Source: Clarireedia homoeocarpa
Taxonomy: Eukaryota; Ascomycota; Leotiomycetes; Helotiales; Rutstroemiaceae
Assembly (NCBI GenBank): GCA_001465935.1
Contig: LNKV01000019.1
Coordinates: 372,001-436,000, forward strand
Direction: 5' to 3'
Length of the DNA stretch: 64,000 nt
A model generated the notes under the pieces. It saw only the letters and a list, made by a program, of their open reading frames with translations. It had not been told where the DNA came from and searched no databases. Below, piece by piece: positions 40,698-53,329 of the stretch; position 1 is the stretch's first letter, and the number at the start of each line of letters is the position of its first letter. A program made the position numbers and the translations under genes.

Positions 40698-42597
40698 ATG
40701 ACGGCCGCATATTACGACCCCATCAATTCATCCCCTCACGTTGAGATGCACAACCAATCACAGACCCCGCGACCGAGTCCGCCTTTGCACAACAGCAGTA
40801 CATTCTCGCAAGAGGGCGCAGCGTCGACACCGTACATCGGCAGCGATCCATCAAGTCAACCATTCATCCAAAAAGTTGAAACATCATCCGGACACTCGAC
40901 GACCATCCCGCGCCGAGCTAATTCGAAGAAACAATTCTGGAATATTCTGCTCGAGAGCCTTGCGCGATGGCTGATCACGGTCGTTTTGTGCATTGCGTAT
41001 ATTTTTGCAATACGAGTATGGTATTCGAAGGGAACGGTGACGGAGCCATCAAAGAGGGTTTTTAATGCTTTGACCACGGGAATAAGTATTGCGTTGGGTA
41101 TCAACATTGCGACTGCGTTGAAGGATTACGCCATGCTTGCACGGTGGCCGATTATGAATAATAGAAAGAGAAATCTCAATGAAGTGAGTTTGGACGGGAA
41201 TTTGTCGTCGTAAGATTATACTGATGTTTTTTGATACAGCTCGATCTTACGCTCCACGCGGATAGTTTGACTGCGATGGGAAAACTAGCTATCATTTCGA
41301 AGAGACCGATGGTATTCCTTGCCGCAATATTTTGGTTGCTTTTCAATATTGTAAGTCGACTTGAGCTTGATGCATAGCTAGAAATTAACATAAAGTGAAA
41401 TAGGCTACTCAAGTCGCTGTTGCCGGTATCAGTTTAACGTATGGCTTCGACACCAGCACCGAGAGCTACCTTTTCTCTCCTGGCAACGTCAAGGTTCCGG
41501 ATATGAGGTTCTTCTATGCCCAGGGAAACAGCAGCCAGCCCGATCCTGAAATGGAGCAGTACACCGCTCAGGTGCTTGGAAACCGTGGATGGCAATCAGC
41601 CCGTGGATCTCCAATCGACGAAATGCCACAGCCAAGAGAGGTCTACCCCCGTACCCAAAACTGGACGAGCTCTGAGTATTGGAATATCTGGGAGGACCAG
41701 CCAAATAAAACGATGACATATGTGTTCTCCGAATTCTCGTCAGCAGCCGACCATGACTCGGGCTCAATAGGTGTCTATACGGATAGAGACATAAGTATGA
41801 GCTATTCTTGCGACTCCCATAAAGTCACCAAGAACGGCGATGCGTCAGATTATTACGCGAACATAATTGTCCAAGGTATTGGTGAAGTCTATATTGAAGA
41901 CTTTTATGGAAATGCCACAACCTACTTCACCAATAACACCAACCCCTGTACTGCGTCCGGCAAAAACCGCTGCTTCGTCATCCAGGCTTTCGAAGCATCA
42001 AACACCGACCCTTGGTATTATATCTGCAATATAACCGTGAGCGCTACGAAGAACGATCCACACAATGTTTCGTACATCAGCGATAGGACAGCACGAATGG
42101 CGGCTGGGGCTATCGCCCAAATGGGGTATTCTTGGGACTTGCAGCAAACGACCTATTATCCCAATCAAACACAATTGGGCTCTCCTCTACACGGAAATGC
42201 GCCAAATATGGGTCGACGGATTGCCGCGTACGGTCTCTCCGCCATATCCGGCGCCGCTACGTTCAACCCGACGATCACCTACTCGGGCGCAGAGCCGCAT
42301 ACAGGATTCATCCTCAGCGTCAATCATCGGTACCTTTTCATAATGAGCGTGTTCCTTCCACCGATCGTCCAATTGGTGATGTGCTTTATCATTGCATTCT
42401 GGGCAAATCGTGTGTATATACACGATAATGCATATTTGAGCATGAGCTTGTTGTTGCGACCGATTGCAGACGAGTTGTACTCCATTAGTAAGAATAACGA
42501 GAACAGTGCGTTCAGGAGCGCGAAGAAGAGACTGATGGTCAAATATGAGATGGTGGGCCCGGATGGAAGATGGGGGTTCAAAATGACAAATAAATAA
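40698..42597 (+). CDS. Uncharacterised fungal membrane glycoprotein, 596 aa
   Basis: I do not recognise a named family. Exons are 40698-41183, 41240-41350 and 41404-42597, all introns between codons. The ATG at 40698 is the first in a frame that is open further upstream. Residues 1-about 90 are cytosolic-looking, rich in Ser, Pro and Gln. Membrane helices follow at about 95-115 (WLITVVLCIAYIFAIRVWY), about 125-145 and about 180-205. Then comes a roughly 300-residue hydrophilic region with several NxS/T sites and Cys pairs, likely outside the cell or in the lumen, then a last helix near residue 530 (FIMSVFLPPIVQLVMCFIIA) and a basic cytosolic tail. The layout resembles many orphan plasma-membrane proteins of Pezizomycotina. 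Confidence 0.75.
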
Positions 42598-43201
42598 GAA
42601 AGTTATGTATGATGGATATGAATGGATATACCAAAGGAGGGCGTACTGGTCTAGGGGTTTTGAGATGTTTTATCTTAGTTCGTTTGTAATAATGTGGTCG
42701 TTTAGATGCGCATACCCGGATATAATAATTCAATTTTCCAACAACGGCCCAAACTTCTATAGAAATCCCGCCCGATCGCTTCGTGAAGGATTTGCTACTC
42801 CAGGTGGCATACTTTTTCTGTGTGATTTAATAAAATCTATGACGGTGTTCTTGACGCCCTCACCCGTAGGAATACCTATGTCTGGCCACATGTTTGTAGA
42901 TCAGCTCATATAAGCGGAGGGCTAAGGTAGATATTCATCGAATAGCAATTCTTTCCAAGGGAAACCTGGTCTGAGCCCACAGCAGTCGCAACTGGAAGTT
43001 GCACCAATGAGGCTCACTTAGAGCTACATGAAGTGATGATAAGCTTCTGAAAGTCTGGCTGGCAAACTGTCAAAATGTTGTGGGGTTCAAACCAGAATGT
43101 AGTCCCTGATGATTCAATGATATTCTCCGTCTGTGGTATGGAATTGAAACCAATCCGAGATGAATTTTCTTCCAGGATGAGCTGCGATAACATCCGAACG
43201 T
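42598..43201. other. Intergenic between convergent genes
   Basis: No gene was recognised. A 102-codon open frame at 42605-42913 has no domain signal and an early hydrophobic bias only. Confidence 0.45.
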
Positions 43202-44500
43202 TTAGTTTGATTCGAAGACCATGGATCGTGGCCGCTCCAGCCATTTCTCGTGATCCGTGCTCAAATATGCGCCGACCACATTCAAAAGATGTGTGCCACT
43301 CTGGCCGACTGCCCAATGAACTTGGCATTTATGTAACAGAATACTGAAGTATGCTAGTACCAGTAGAGCGCCAGGACGTCTTCGGGCTAGAAGAACAGTG
43401 TACTCCGTCGATACAGTGATTGGCCAAGCTGTAACAATTCGAGAAGGATGAACTCCGTTTTTCACATGAGCCAGGCCAGAGATGTAAGACCATCGTAGTC
43501 TCCCAACGGCATCTTGTAGAACTTGGCACTCATTGTCCTCCAGAATAGGATATTGATGTAGCTCAGCCTGAAACTCATCAAGTGTGTCCGAAATGTCATC
43601 TTTATGGTTAGGATCACCCTCGTCGTCTTGTATCAAGCCACTGATTTCAGAAGTCCGCAAATATTCCCACCATTTTGCACCAGTGATAGTACGAATCCCA
43701 CGCATGATGGTTATCGAGTGTACCAGACGGTCCAGAAACTTGTCCATAGAAGCAGTTGGCGTCGAGAAGGCATCAATAAAAAGATTAAGGCCAAGAATAC
43801 CCGAATAGAAGAAAGCTGGAATTATGTTCTCGATATTAATCTCCTTCACACTCTCGTTGAAGAGTCTTAGAGATTCTCCTTGAAGCTTCATCGCCTCATC
43901 ATGATAGAATTGGCTTTGATCCGGGCGTGTTTTGTAGCAGTAGAGCGCCGCACAAGCTAGTAATTCATGCATGAGATAAGACGCAGAGAATGCGTATTTA
44001 AATACATGCTCAGATTTGATTTGGCGCCTTTCGATATCCCATAAGAGATTACCACTATAGATGACTTGGAATAGCTCCAGATGGGTCAGGTTAACCAATG
44101 GCGATTGTGGCACCAGTGCAAAAGGTATCGAGGGGTGTGGAGAAACCTGGCGATCTAGATGGGTATCTGAAGGACTTTTGGAAGAATCTGGGGTGGTGGT
44201 AGAGGCCGTTGGGGTGCTTGTCCCTGACGTTGGGGGCTTGAGATATGAACATTGGTAGTTGGCAGTACTACAGTTCACGCACCCTGGACGAGATTCGTCG
44301 CACTGTAGAATAAGTTAATAAGTCAGTATTGAAAGGGGACAAATCTGAATGTTCGGAGCTAGCGGACCAAGGACACAAGGTAAGAATAAGCCTAACCTAG
44401 TGTACCTCTGTCGATTTCCTTCCCAACTACATACCTTGATATGCCTACGCTTACACTCTGCACATCCCTTCCTGGACTTCTTGTGAGTACGGCGGTTCAT
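43202..44500 (-). CDS. Zn2Cys6 transcription factor, 388 aa
   Basis: This is a fungal binuclear-cluster regulator. Exons are 44500-44435 and 44302-43202. The 132-nt intron splits the zinc cluster between KGCAECKRRHIK and CDESRPGCVNCSTANYQC, so all six Cys come together only after splicing. The ATG at 44500 gives MNRRTHKKSRKGC, the usual short basic start. After a Ser/Thr/Pro linker, residues about 90-370 match the helical fungal-specific regulatory domain of the smaller C6 class (LTHLELFQVIYSGNLLWDIE, HELLACAALYCYK). At 388 residues it is short but normal for this class. Its targets are unknown. The nearest genes are the orphan membrane protein (convergent) and the RTA1 gene (same strand). 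Confidence 0.9.
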
Positions 44501-45307
44501 TCTGATCCACTCTTTACAATGACTCTTGAAAATTGAAAGACGACTTGTCTTTCTGTGTCGGCCTGGGCGGATGTTATGAGAATGGCATGATAGGTAAGGG
44601 AGATCATGGACCTCCAAAATATTTTAGTTGAAGCATGTGCTGTGTTGTGGCTATGCTAACTCACAATTATTGGATGACTAGCAAGTGTCATGTGACCGAA
44701 TGGCTAAGCCCTTAGTTCCCCTTAGTTATAGTATAAAAAGGGCCTCCGGGATAGCCGGGGACCTGAAGAAATACAACCCCTCTCAGACACTCAAAACCGG
44801 ACCCATCTGTATCGTGACGCAACCCCCCCGACGTTTAACTGCAAGCAGTCTTAGCCCCATTGTTTCGCGCGTTAGTGCATCGGCTAAATTACGGCACCCG
44901 GCATCCGGCAGCTAGTAGCACAGCAACTTCATAGAAGAACTTCTGTGGTTTACATTACACACTTGAGAATTCCTCTTCAAAATCAGATAATGAGTATCCC
45001 CATATATACTTCTCAAAATGTACACAAATTGAGGCTGGGAAGCATTCTTAGTACAGTCACTATGGAGGAGTTTCTTTAGATGTGGCATACATTTGATACC
45101 ATACAGGTATGTTGCTGAATTTACTAACCTCACTTGGCACTGCAACCACTGCTAGCTCCCATAAAGAAGGTTGGAGCAATGATATGAAATTAAATACAAT
45201 TCAACTACCGCACTTTTGCTCAAAGTCCCGCCTAGAACCACCCAAATCCACTCATATAGCCATATATTTGAAGCATTAACAATCAAGACTCTTCAGGACG
45301 GCCAAGA
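44501..45307. other. Intergenic, upstream of the Zn2Cys6 gene
   Basis: No gene was seen. CCGGGATAGCCGG at about 44747, with CCG/CGG triplets, is a possible binding site for a zinc-cluster protein, perhaps auto-regulation. This rests on the motif only. Confidence 0.4.
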
Positions 45308-46261
45308 TCATGGCGTCTCCCTTGCACCGAAAACCTTTGTTCTGGTATATCTTTTTGCGTCCGGATCGCTCGAACTATTTACCAGCTGGACTTCCTGTGC
45401 TTCAAACGATGGCACTGATGGTAATGGAGCCGTGAGTTGACTCGGATACCAAACAAAATATATCACTGTTACGATGAACATTGGTACCGCGTCGAATATA
45501 TATAGTGTCCATTCATGCTTGAGGGAATATCCTGTCTGACCTTGTGCATACTCAGCCACCCTGAAAATCGATCGAATCATGACAAGAACACTCATGGTAT
45601 AAAGAACGCGAAGATGTTGAAGCCAAGATACCTCAACAGTGTAGGACTCAGCGGTCGGTTCTCTTCGCATGCGACGTTCGAAAACAATTGCCGTCAGGAA
45701 GAAAAGTCCGAAGGAGATGACCTGAATGAAGAGACCAGCCAGTACGAGGTTCTCACCCATCTTGACTGTCGATGCCTTGAACATCAAAGCCGCAGAATTT
45801 CCTTGGACCAGAAACGATAGCACGTCTCCAATAACGAAACTCTTTGTCAGCCAGTTAATTCGTATCACCGAGTGATGTTCCCCCTTGACATGGCGCATGA
45901 TTCGACCAAGAGTCATGTATATTGAAGCGGCGAAAAGAGCTGGTGCGACAAGAGTGAAGATGCTTTGAAGGATATAAGGACCTAGAGCGTCGGTTGTATT
46001 ATGAGCAAGTGCTCGTCCGATGTACCCTATGATTTCGACTAAGCAAGGATTAGTTCGGGTACCACTTTCGAAAATGTGGTAAAGCTACTTACAGAAGCAG
46101 CCAATGAAGAATGGGATGCAGAACCATGTGCGAGTCTTGAACATCCGCCAGCCATGGAGACCCGTCGTAACAATGAACAGAAGGATGAAGATGACAGCAG
46201 CGGCAACCGATGGGACATAGTTCCAAAGGTAGTAACCCATATACGATTTGAGTTGAGCCAT
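45308..46261 (-). CDS. RTA1-like lipid-translocating membrane protein, 299 aa
   Basis: This is a seven-helix membrane protein of the RTA1/RSB1 family, linked in yeasts to sphingoid-base export and resistance to 7-aminocholesterol. Exons are 46261-46093 and 46038-45308. Helix 1 is in VPSVAAAVIFILLFIVTTGLH. The family signature in the second half reads IFRVAEYAQGQTGYSLKHEW then LYIFDAVPMFIV, and an earlier one is IEIIGYIGRAL with DVLSFLVQGNSAAL. The cytosolic tail is short. The length matches the family. Substrate and direction of transport cannot be told from sequence. Confidence 0.92.
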
Positions 46262-47436
46262 GTTGGAGAGTGGTGGTGGCCGAAGGACAGGAAGCTTGGT
46301 TTTCAGACTGGAGGGGAGTTAATGTCTACAACGGTCAAAATAAGTTGTCGTAAAGCTGTCGTAAAGCTTCGCCCAGTGTGCTTTGGGGATCCAGGATTGA
46401 TATCTGACTCCCAAAATCAAAGCAGATTATGATCAAACTATGAGTGCGAGCGAAGGATTAAAGAGGTCGCTGGATTTGTACACCTTCGATAGAAAGTTCA
46501 GGCGGGGTTTGGCAATTGTTGATTCTGGCATTTTTACAATCAGGAAAACAAACTTATCTATATGTTCAACCATATTGAATACGCGGAGTGAGCAAGGTGT
46601 AAACAAGTGACAATACTACCACTATCTCGATATGCAAGCAGCTCAAGAGGCAGGGCGGTGTCTTTCGAATACGCGTATTCGGTTAGCCCATCAACGTCTA
46701 GCTGTGGGGCCGGGGGTGGTTCTCAGGTCAACACGCGGTTAAGCATAGGCTGTATCTACTCAAACGTCCTTGCGCAAGATCTACTTATATTATGGGTGTT
46801 CCGCAATCTTCATGCAATGTTGCACCGAGTATACATCTACTCAGCCCAGTGTCCTACTATCTTGCGGATGCCTAGCAAGCATTACGCGTTATCGATATCT
46901 TGCCATATCAGATTCCTGACCGTACATAGTGGAGGGCACTCAAAAGATGCATTGCGCCATGCACAGTGTCTTTTCGGTAAACCCTAGTTGAACTGTGAAG
47001 TCCTGGGCCGTTTTTACAGGAATCTGTTGCATCCTATCAGTAGCCACAAGATGGACTTTTCGAAGGGTGCTTTCTGATCGAGAACCAATGACAAGGCTTG
47101 ACCGGGCAGCTTGGACGGGACTTGTTTTCAAGGCCAGCTGCGGCATCCTTCGACACTTCAAACTCGCCAGAGCACTCATTGATCTATTGTGTCATAGCTT
47201 TAATTTCGAGGAGGCTATCGCGGCTAGGACTTGGTGGCTTCTATGGAGGCGGGTTGCATTTCTCCAAAGAAAAAGTTACGCGCGCGTAGAACAACAACGG
47301 GGTACTCCGACGTCTTTATCATGGGCTCGCTTCAGCGGTCCTAGTATGGGTAAAGGAAATTATATATTATACGCTTAATCTGTTTCCCATCCCTTCTCCG
47401 CCCTCTCCTTTACCACAACCATCTTCGCAAACCACT
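46262..47436. other. Intergenic, 1.18 kb
   Basis: No gene is supported. Open frames of up to 127 codons on the plus strand lack any domain signal. No repeat was recognised. Confidence 0.45.
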
Positions 47437-50133
47437 TCACCACTTACTAGTCGAAGCACTCGGCGGCAAATCCTCATCCCCAGTCCCCCAACTACTCTCA
47501 TTCTTTCCCAATGTCAACTCCAACACGCCGCCCTCCAACCAAAACGCATGCGTAACCCAACTCTTGCTATACGGCTTCCCATTCAACGTCGCGCTCTGCA
47601 CATAAATATTCTCATACCCCGCATCAAACCCAATATTCCTCACTGTTGCCGTCTTTCCAGTTTGTCCATTCGTTACGTTCACCTCGGGGAAATACGGCGG
47701 TGTGATGAGATACACGTCCTGCCCGGAAATAGGCCACAGACCCATCATAGCCAAAGTAGTAAAACTACCCATCGCGCCAGAGTCGTCATTTCCTGCGATT
47801 CCGGCAAGTGTGTCGTTGAATTGGGACGGGATGTAGAAGTGGGAGAAATACGCCGAGAGACCGGGTCGGCCTGCGTAGTGGAATTGGAAAACGGGGAGGA
47901 AAGCTTGTTCGTCGCCTATGTAGAGGAGACCAGATGTGTGCAGGTAACTTAGGCGATTTGCGAATTCGGTGGGTCCGCCGAGCGTTGCGACGAGGGTGGC
48001 CATGTCTTGGGGAACAAAGAATGTGTACATCCAGGAGCTTCCCTCGTAGGTTTCGTGCCCATCGGGGTTGAGGTAGCAGGAGGTGAAGTTGTAGAGGGGT
48101 GAGCAGAGGGTGGGATCTTGATAGCCGAATGTGCCGTTTAGGTAGCGTGGTTGGAGGAAGCCGACGAAGCCGGTGTCGACGACAGAATTGGGGGCATCGG
48201 TGGAACCATTGACCTTGGATGTCTGGTCGGCTTTATACAAGTTTTTCCAGTTTTCGGAGCGATAGAGGTATTTCTCTACATCCCCTGTTTTACCTAGGCC
48301 GTGCGCGATTTCGGCGATGCAGAAGTCGTTGTAAGCGTATTCTACGGTTCGGGATATTGATCGCGTAAACGGACCGACGCCGAAAGGATCGAAGTCGTCG
48401 GTTGGGATGTATCCTAATGATTTCCAGCTCAATAACCCACCACGACCTTCGACGGACCAGTCTCTGGGTTCATCTATCCCATGTTAGTGAGAAGACAGGC
48501 AAAGCATGTTAGTGTATTTCACCTTCAGCGTCAGATACCACTGCTTCGTAGCCAGTTTGCCAATCTACGTCTTGTGTGATATTTTTCAGATATGAGTCTG
48601 CCAGAACGATATCCGCATTTGATCCACCTTGAGTAAATCCTTTACAAAGTGACATGCGGCAATCGGGCAGCTTTCCTGGAAACTTTATCAGCACTACACA
48701 ACTTAACCAAAAATTTCACATCAAAGTTTTGACCTACCTTCATGACGATAAATATCAATCAAACTCCGCACCATCTGCGTTTGGCTATATGGATCCAGCA
48801 AAGTAAGTAAAGGATGAATACTTCTGAACGAATCCCAGATGCAATAGTAGGAATCATAGTATGGCTCATCACTTTCCCACAAGGGATTTTCTCCAGTATA
48901 GTCCTGCGGCGAGATCATGGCTCTATAAGCACCTGACCAGAAAACAGTCTGAAGCTCATCGCTAACACCCGTAGCATCTATCTGAATAACTGATAACTTC
49001 TGCCTCCACGCATCCTCTGCTGCGCTCAAAACCTTCTCGAAATCGAAATCTGGAATCTCCTTTTCCGCGTTGCTGCAAGCTTGATCAACGCTTATGAATG
49101 AAAGACCGACTCGGGCTAATATCTGGTTGTCTCCAGGTGCTTCAAACCGAGTCCATGCTCCTGCTGGTAATGGAGGAGAGTTCACACCGTCCGGAGTTAC
49201 ACCTAGATTCTTGGGTTTACTTCCTGCTCGATTGTTCATGAAAACTCCTGTATCACGAATATTCGCTCCTTTGAAATCTGCGCAAAAGTGTAGATTATAA
49301 GTGCCAATACCAAACGAAGGACTGAATGTTCCGGACCCCGAAAGCCTGCCCGTATCTGGATCGACTTGGACCGTTGCATTCGATCGAGAGTCAGGCAAGT
49401 CCGTCAAATCAACTAGTATCAACGGACTATATGGCAAACTTGTGTTCCCACTATATGAAGGCGAAGATGTGGTGTTGCTGGGAAAAGTGAACCTGTACAG
49501 AGCAGTATGGTTCGTAACTGTTGTCTCGGTATGAATGGAAGTATTCAAGGTAACTGCAAAATATCCCGGGTGCGCTTCGGCGGTTCCATTGATTCTTCTC
49601 GATGCTCGGTCTGTTTTTGTGAAGAAGCAATTGTTCAATTCGTCACCAGGGCACCCGGTCTGTGGAAAGAGCGGGAAATTTCCAAGTGAAGGTGACTGAC
49701 AATCAAGTCAGTATGCGCGGTTTTAATTGTGAATGGTGTGAATCTACCCCTCCTGTACCGGAATCGTGCATATGAGAGAACCCCGTGATGTCGGAGTTGT
49801 CTGAAGCAAATCCTCCCTGCTTCTCATCGGGGTTATTGATATCCGCCACTGCTTTTGCCATGCCTTCCACGAGTCAGATTTTGGTGTGACGATGGAATTG
49901 AATTGAGAACTTACCGAACGGCAATGTGGCGCCAGGAAAGACATGACCTATGAGTTTTAATCACACTGCTCGTTCTCTGGGCATATTGTCATACCTCCAT
50001 TGATAGTTCCAATGAATGGGTCCACATATTGAAAGACGTCAAAATCCCTTTTTTCCAAAGAATCTCCAGCTGCGGTCCTCGTAGCTGCCAATATCCCTAG
50101 AATGAGAATCCGCCAATTATATACCAACTCCAT
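47437..50133 (-). CDS. Secreted alpha-mannosidase, GH92 family, 811 aa
   Basis: This is a calcium-dependent alpha-mannosidase (mostly 1,2-specific in the family) that trims mannose from N-glycans or mannoproteins. Exons are 50133-49995, 49947-49915, 49863-49748, 49695-48738, 48675-48523 and 48473-47437; every junction keeps phase. The signal peptide is MELVYNWRILILGILAATRTAAG. Family motifs are YVDPFIGTINGGHVFPGAT across intron 1, GFSHMHDSGTGG, YYDSYYCIWDSFRSIHPL (catalytic-domain helix), and GNDDSGAMGSFTTLAMMGLW near the C-terminus. Several NxS/T sites are present. The second exon is only 33 nt, which automatic gene finders may miss. The length is slightly above the usual 750-800 residues. 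Confidence 0.93.
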
Positions 50134-50807
50134 CTTGTATACGCCGCGCTGTGATATAAACACAGGAATCTCGAACACAACGAATAATACAAACAAACCT
50201 TTACAAAAACCTGGACATCCTCCAGTTTTCATACAAAACCCACCAGCACTCCATAGCAACACGATCCACTTATTCCTTCACGATCCTCATACGACGTTAC
50301 AATTCCCCTCATATGTACACTATCTGCAGTACTTTTGACAATTTGTATTGCTGATCGATACTCAGCACGGCAACTGCTAATGCATAATGCGGGGTAGGCT
50401 GACAAGGGGCAGACGCCATTACCGTGGGTGTCCTGGCATCCGAATGCCGGTGGGAAACACTACATCATCAAGATCCGGCCAAGAAACATAGACCATCCGT
50501 TATTTCAAGTTGTAGAATTTGGAATTTCTCAGGGTTTTTTGACTGCATCGGTGGACTTTTATCCGATAATAGTTGTCATCGGAAGTGACGGGGATGTGGT
50601 TGACGGGGGTTCCTTGGTTACAAGGCTATCACGAGGATTCATGCAGAGAAGTTCAACACTCCGTACTTGTTTGTCCATGTCGTTTTCGAAGATTTATCCA
50701 ACAAACCATGTTACGTGGGTGGAAGACGTGTGGGTTGCTTCATCCTCGAGAGACATATAGGTCCATCGTAATATGGAATGCTGATATAAGTGCAGGTACC
50801 CACCAAC
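50134..50807. other. Intergenic, upstream of GH92 gene
   Basis: No gene is supported. A 110-codon frame at 50428-50760 has no domain signal. TATAAGTGCAG at 50785-50795 could be a splice acceptor if the small downstream ORF has an earlier exon. Confidence 0.4.
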
Positions 50808-51128
50808 ATGATCATGGCAGACTTCCGTACGAACAGTCCTAAAGGTTCCCGATCGCAAACCGAGTACGATGATGTCTGCCGGGAAGTTGAGAGGTCATGG
50901 GAGGAAATAGTGGGAACGGAAGGAGACAGTAAGCTGAGGGCTGTTGGCATCAAAGCCGGTTTGGCTTCGATAATAGAAGCTGGGATAGTGGTGCCAGTGA
51001 TTGGGGAAGAGGGGAAATGGGCAAAGGAGAATATGGACAGATTCAAAAAGATGGCGGAGAATGGTGATGAGGATATGATCAGTATGCTGGAAGATATCAA
51101 GAGAAGGAAGCTTTATGGAATGCAGTAG
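50808..51128 (+). CDS. Small hypothetical protein, 106 aa
   Basis: A single open frame from the ATG at 50808 encodes 106 residues, of unknown function. It has a charged N-terminus, a hydrophobic middle (LRAVGIKAGLASIIEAGIVV), and an acidic/basic helical C-terminus (KENMDRFKKMAENGDEDMIS). Composition and codon regularity look protein-like. A possible acceptor at 50795 suggests that an upstream exon may exist, but I could not find a convincing donor. It could be a chance ORF. Confidence 0.38.
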   Translation: MIMADFRTNSPKGSRSQTEYDDVCREVERSWEEIVGTEGDSKLRAVGIKAGLASIIEAGIVVPVIGEEGKWAKENMDRFKKMAENGDEDMISMLEDIKRRKLYGMQ

Positions 51129-51451
51129 GTGGGAAACTGGTTGGGAATATATCACATAAGTCTTCAACTCCCAATATTAAAATCCCCATATCACCGACGG
51201 AGTTTTCATCGATTGATTAAACATTTTGCCATTCTTTTTAATCCGATACTGTAAGTTTACCGCAATTGAGCAATTATTATGTATGCGTACTGATGAAGTT
51301 CCGTGTTCTCGTGATCGTTCTCATTAAGTCGTACTCGTATCGTCATTCTTGTCTCAGCCGTATCCTCATGCCCTCAATCTCACAAATTGAACCACCATCC
51401 AAAATATCTGCCATTAACCAGCCCTCAAACTCCCTAACAACTCTTCACAGA
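51129..51451. other. Short intergenic stretch
   Basis: This is the 3' space between the small ORF and the convergent secreted-protein gene. Nothing was recognised. Confidence 0.45.
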
Positions 51452-52060
51452 TTAGAGGAACACCCTCGTGACATCAACATCCACACAAGTAGGATTCTGA
51501 GGATCCGCATCTCCAACCACCCACGCCAAAGTCTTGTAAGCATACCCGTAATAGGTATCGCAAACAACCCAACGATAGTAAGCCTGAGTACCAAACCCAA
51601 CAGGCACCACAGTATCGTCCAAATAGCCTTGAATGTTCAACAATCCATCTTCATCAAATGCCACAGCCGTCTGTTCAGTGGTACCCGGAGTAAACAATGG
51701 TATGGCGACATTGCTCGTTGGGCTGAAGCTCAGGCCGAGTGGGGATGAGAGATTGAAGTTTGCACCCTGGAGTTCCCAAGTGATAATGCCGTTTTGACCA
51801 ATTGTGGTGTTGGGGCTGGTGTCATAGATTGAGGTATTGAATTGATAGACGGAGAAGGTCGCGTTGGTCTGAGTGATGGAGGGACCAAGACATAATCCCT
51901 CTATTGCTGCACCTTCGTGGCAGGGGTAGAGAGTCGTACCATTCAAGGACTCGGTGTCGGAGAGAAGAACGAGTGTGAATGGATCGGATTGGTTGAGATA
52001 TTGTGCGGTAACTTGGGATGCTAGAGCGAGAAAGCTCGCAGCAATGGCGGAAATACGCAT
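51452..52060 (-). CDS. Secreted protein of unknown function (DUF7907-like), 202 aa
   Basis: A single exon encodes 202 residues. Residues 1-19 (MRISAIAASFLALASQVTA) are a signal peptide. The mature part begins QYLNQSDPFTLVLLSD and contains LYPCHEGAAIEGLCLG, a segment I associate with a fungal secreted orphan family (DUF7907), from memory and moderately sure. There are six or more NxS/T sites and four Cys that could form two disulphides (PCHEG, GLCLG, VVCDTYYGY, PTCVDV). Such proteins are abundant on conidia or in secretomes, but the role is unknown. A (GT)n run lies in its leader at about 52110-52127. Confidence 0.8.
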   Translation of the reverse strand: MRISAIAASFLALASQVTAQYLNQSDPFTLVLLSDTESLNGTTLYPCHEGAAIEGLCLGPSITQTNATFSVYQFNTSIYDTSPNTTIGQNGIITWELQGANFNLSSPLGLSFSPTSNVAIPLFTPGTTEQTAVAFDEDGLLNIQGYLDDTVVPVGFGTQAYYRWVVCDTYYGYAYKTLAWVVGDADPQNPTCVDVDVTRVFL

Positions 52061-53329
52061 TCTGGGAGATAGCTGTTGAGTAGTAGTGGTACTGTGATGG
52101 ACAGTGTAGCAGTGTGTGTGTGTGTGTTGGTAAGTGCAAATTAATATTATATGAGAAATAGAGGAAATGTGGACTGATGTTCACAACAACAATTCATATT
52201 TCGGAAGCCCGAGGAACCCAAGTTATATACAAGAAGCAAATCTCACGATGTTAGGAAGGTGCAAAACATCATACTTCGTATCATGCAGTTGGTCATGTGG
52301 CATGACGTTGCCGAGCAAAAACCTCGTATTCACTAGCCCCAAGCTCTTTCTTGCCAGTTTTGTGAAAACATGCAGATCATCCAACTCTAGATACGATTTA
52401 TGGTACGGCTTCCACGGTGGAGATAGTGAGGTGATAATAAGCATTTGTTTCTCTTACTGCAAAGGTCTCCGCTGTGCATGATACGAGGCACATTTCTATT
52501 GCTGTATCCGATGTCCCTTCATCGTATTGTGCTGGGGAATTGTCTTGGCGTCATCCTGTTTACGAATTTAGCTCCGGTGGTTACAGTCCCACAAAGGTAA
52601 GTCTTACCTTTCCATTCTATAGGGGATGACTAATGTAGTATCTAGCATTAGTCTCGTAATGTTTTGTGGTGTAAGCACTGTCGACAGCAGTACGGCTTTT
52701 AACGTAAGATTTCATACCATAAGATGTGATAGGAATTATTTTCGGCTTTAACGTCAACCCTGTAAAGCCTCCACGGGTGATAATAGAAGTTTCGCCATCA
52801 ATCCATCTCGACTCGGCTCTAGCTTCACTCATTCTCTTTCTAGTGATAATCGTATGAATTCATATCGTTGTACAAGTTACCCTCCCATCCCATCCACCAC
52901 AAGGAGCTATGACGGTTGCAGCTACATCAGGCCATCATGAATACCGAATCACTAACTCCTGTGACAGTATTGGCGGAATAGGTTACGCCGTATCGAACAC
53001 TCAAATCCACGCTCCAGCTCGTCTTTATCGTCTTGGCAAGTAAATTGTCGATGTTATCTTTTTGCTTTTGTTTTGCTAGATAGGCTCTCACTGAATATAT
53101 GAGAGGTATCTTCTGATTATTGCTTTTGGGCCATGCGATAGAGAAACGCCTCTTGGGAATAATTCTTGGAGCATCATCCTCAAGCGGTATCTCGGAGACG
53201 TTATCAATCTACATGAGAACTTCCTTATCACAGCCACCCTCGCTAGGCAAGATCTTAGCATCATTCGTCCCGAGAGTCGCGGAGACTCTGCTGACAAAAC
53301 CACAATCATGAACAAGTTGATCGGGATGA
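52061..53329. other. Intergenic, 1.27 kb
   Basis: It holds the (GT)n run in the 51452-52060 leader. No gene is supported on either strand; the short frames lack domain signal. Confidence 0.45.

Noticed and set aside
46607..47378. Plus-strand frames of 126-127 codons
   Set aside because: No start context, domain or regular codon use; treated as chance open frames.
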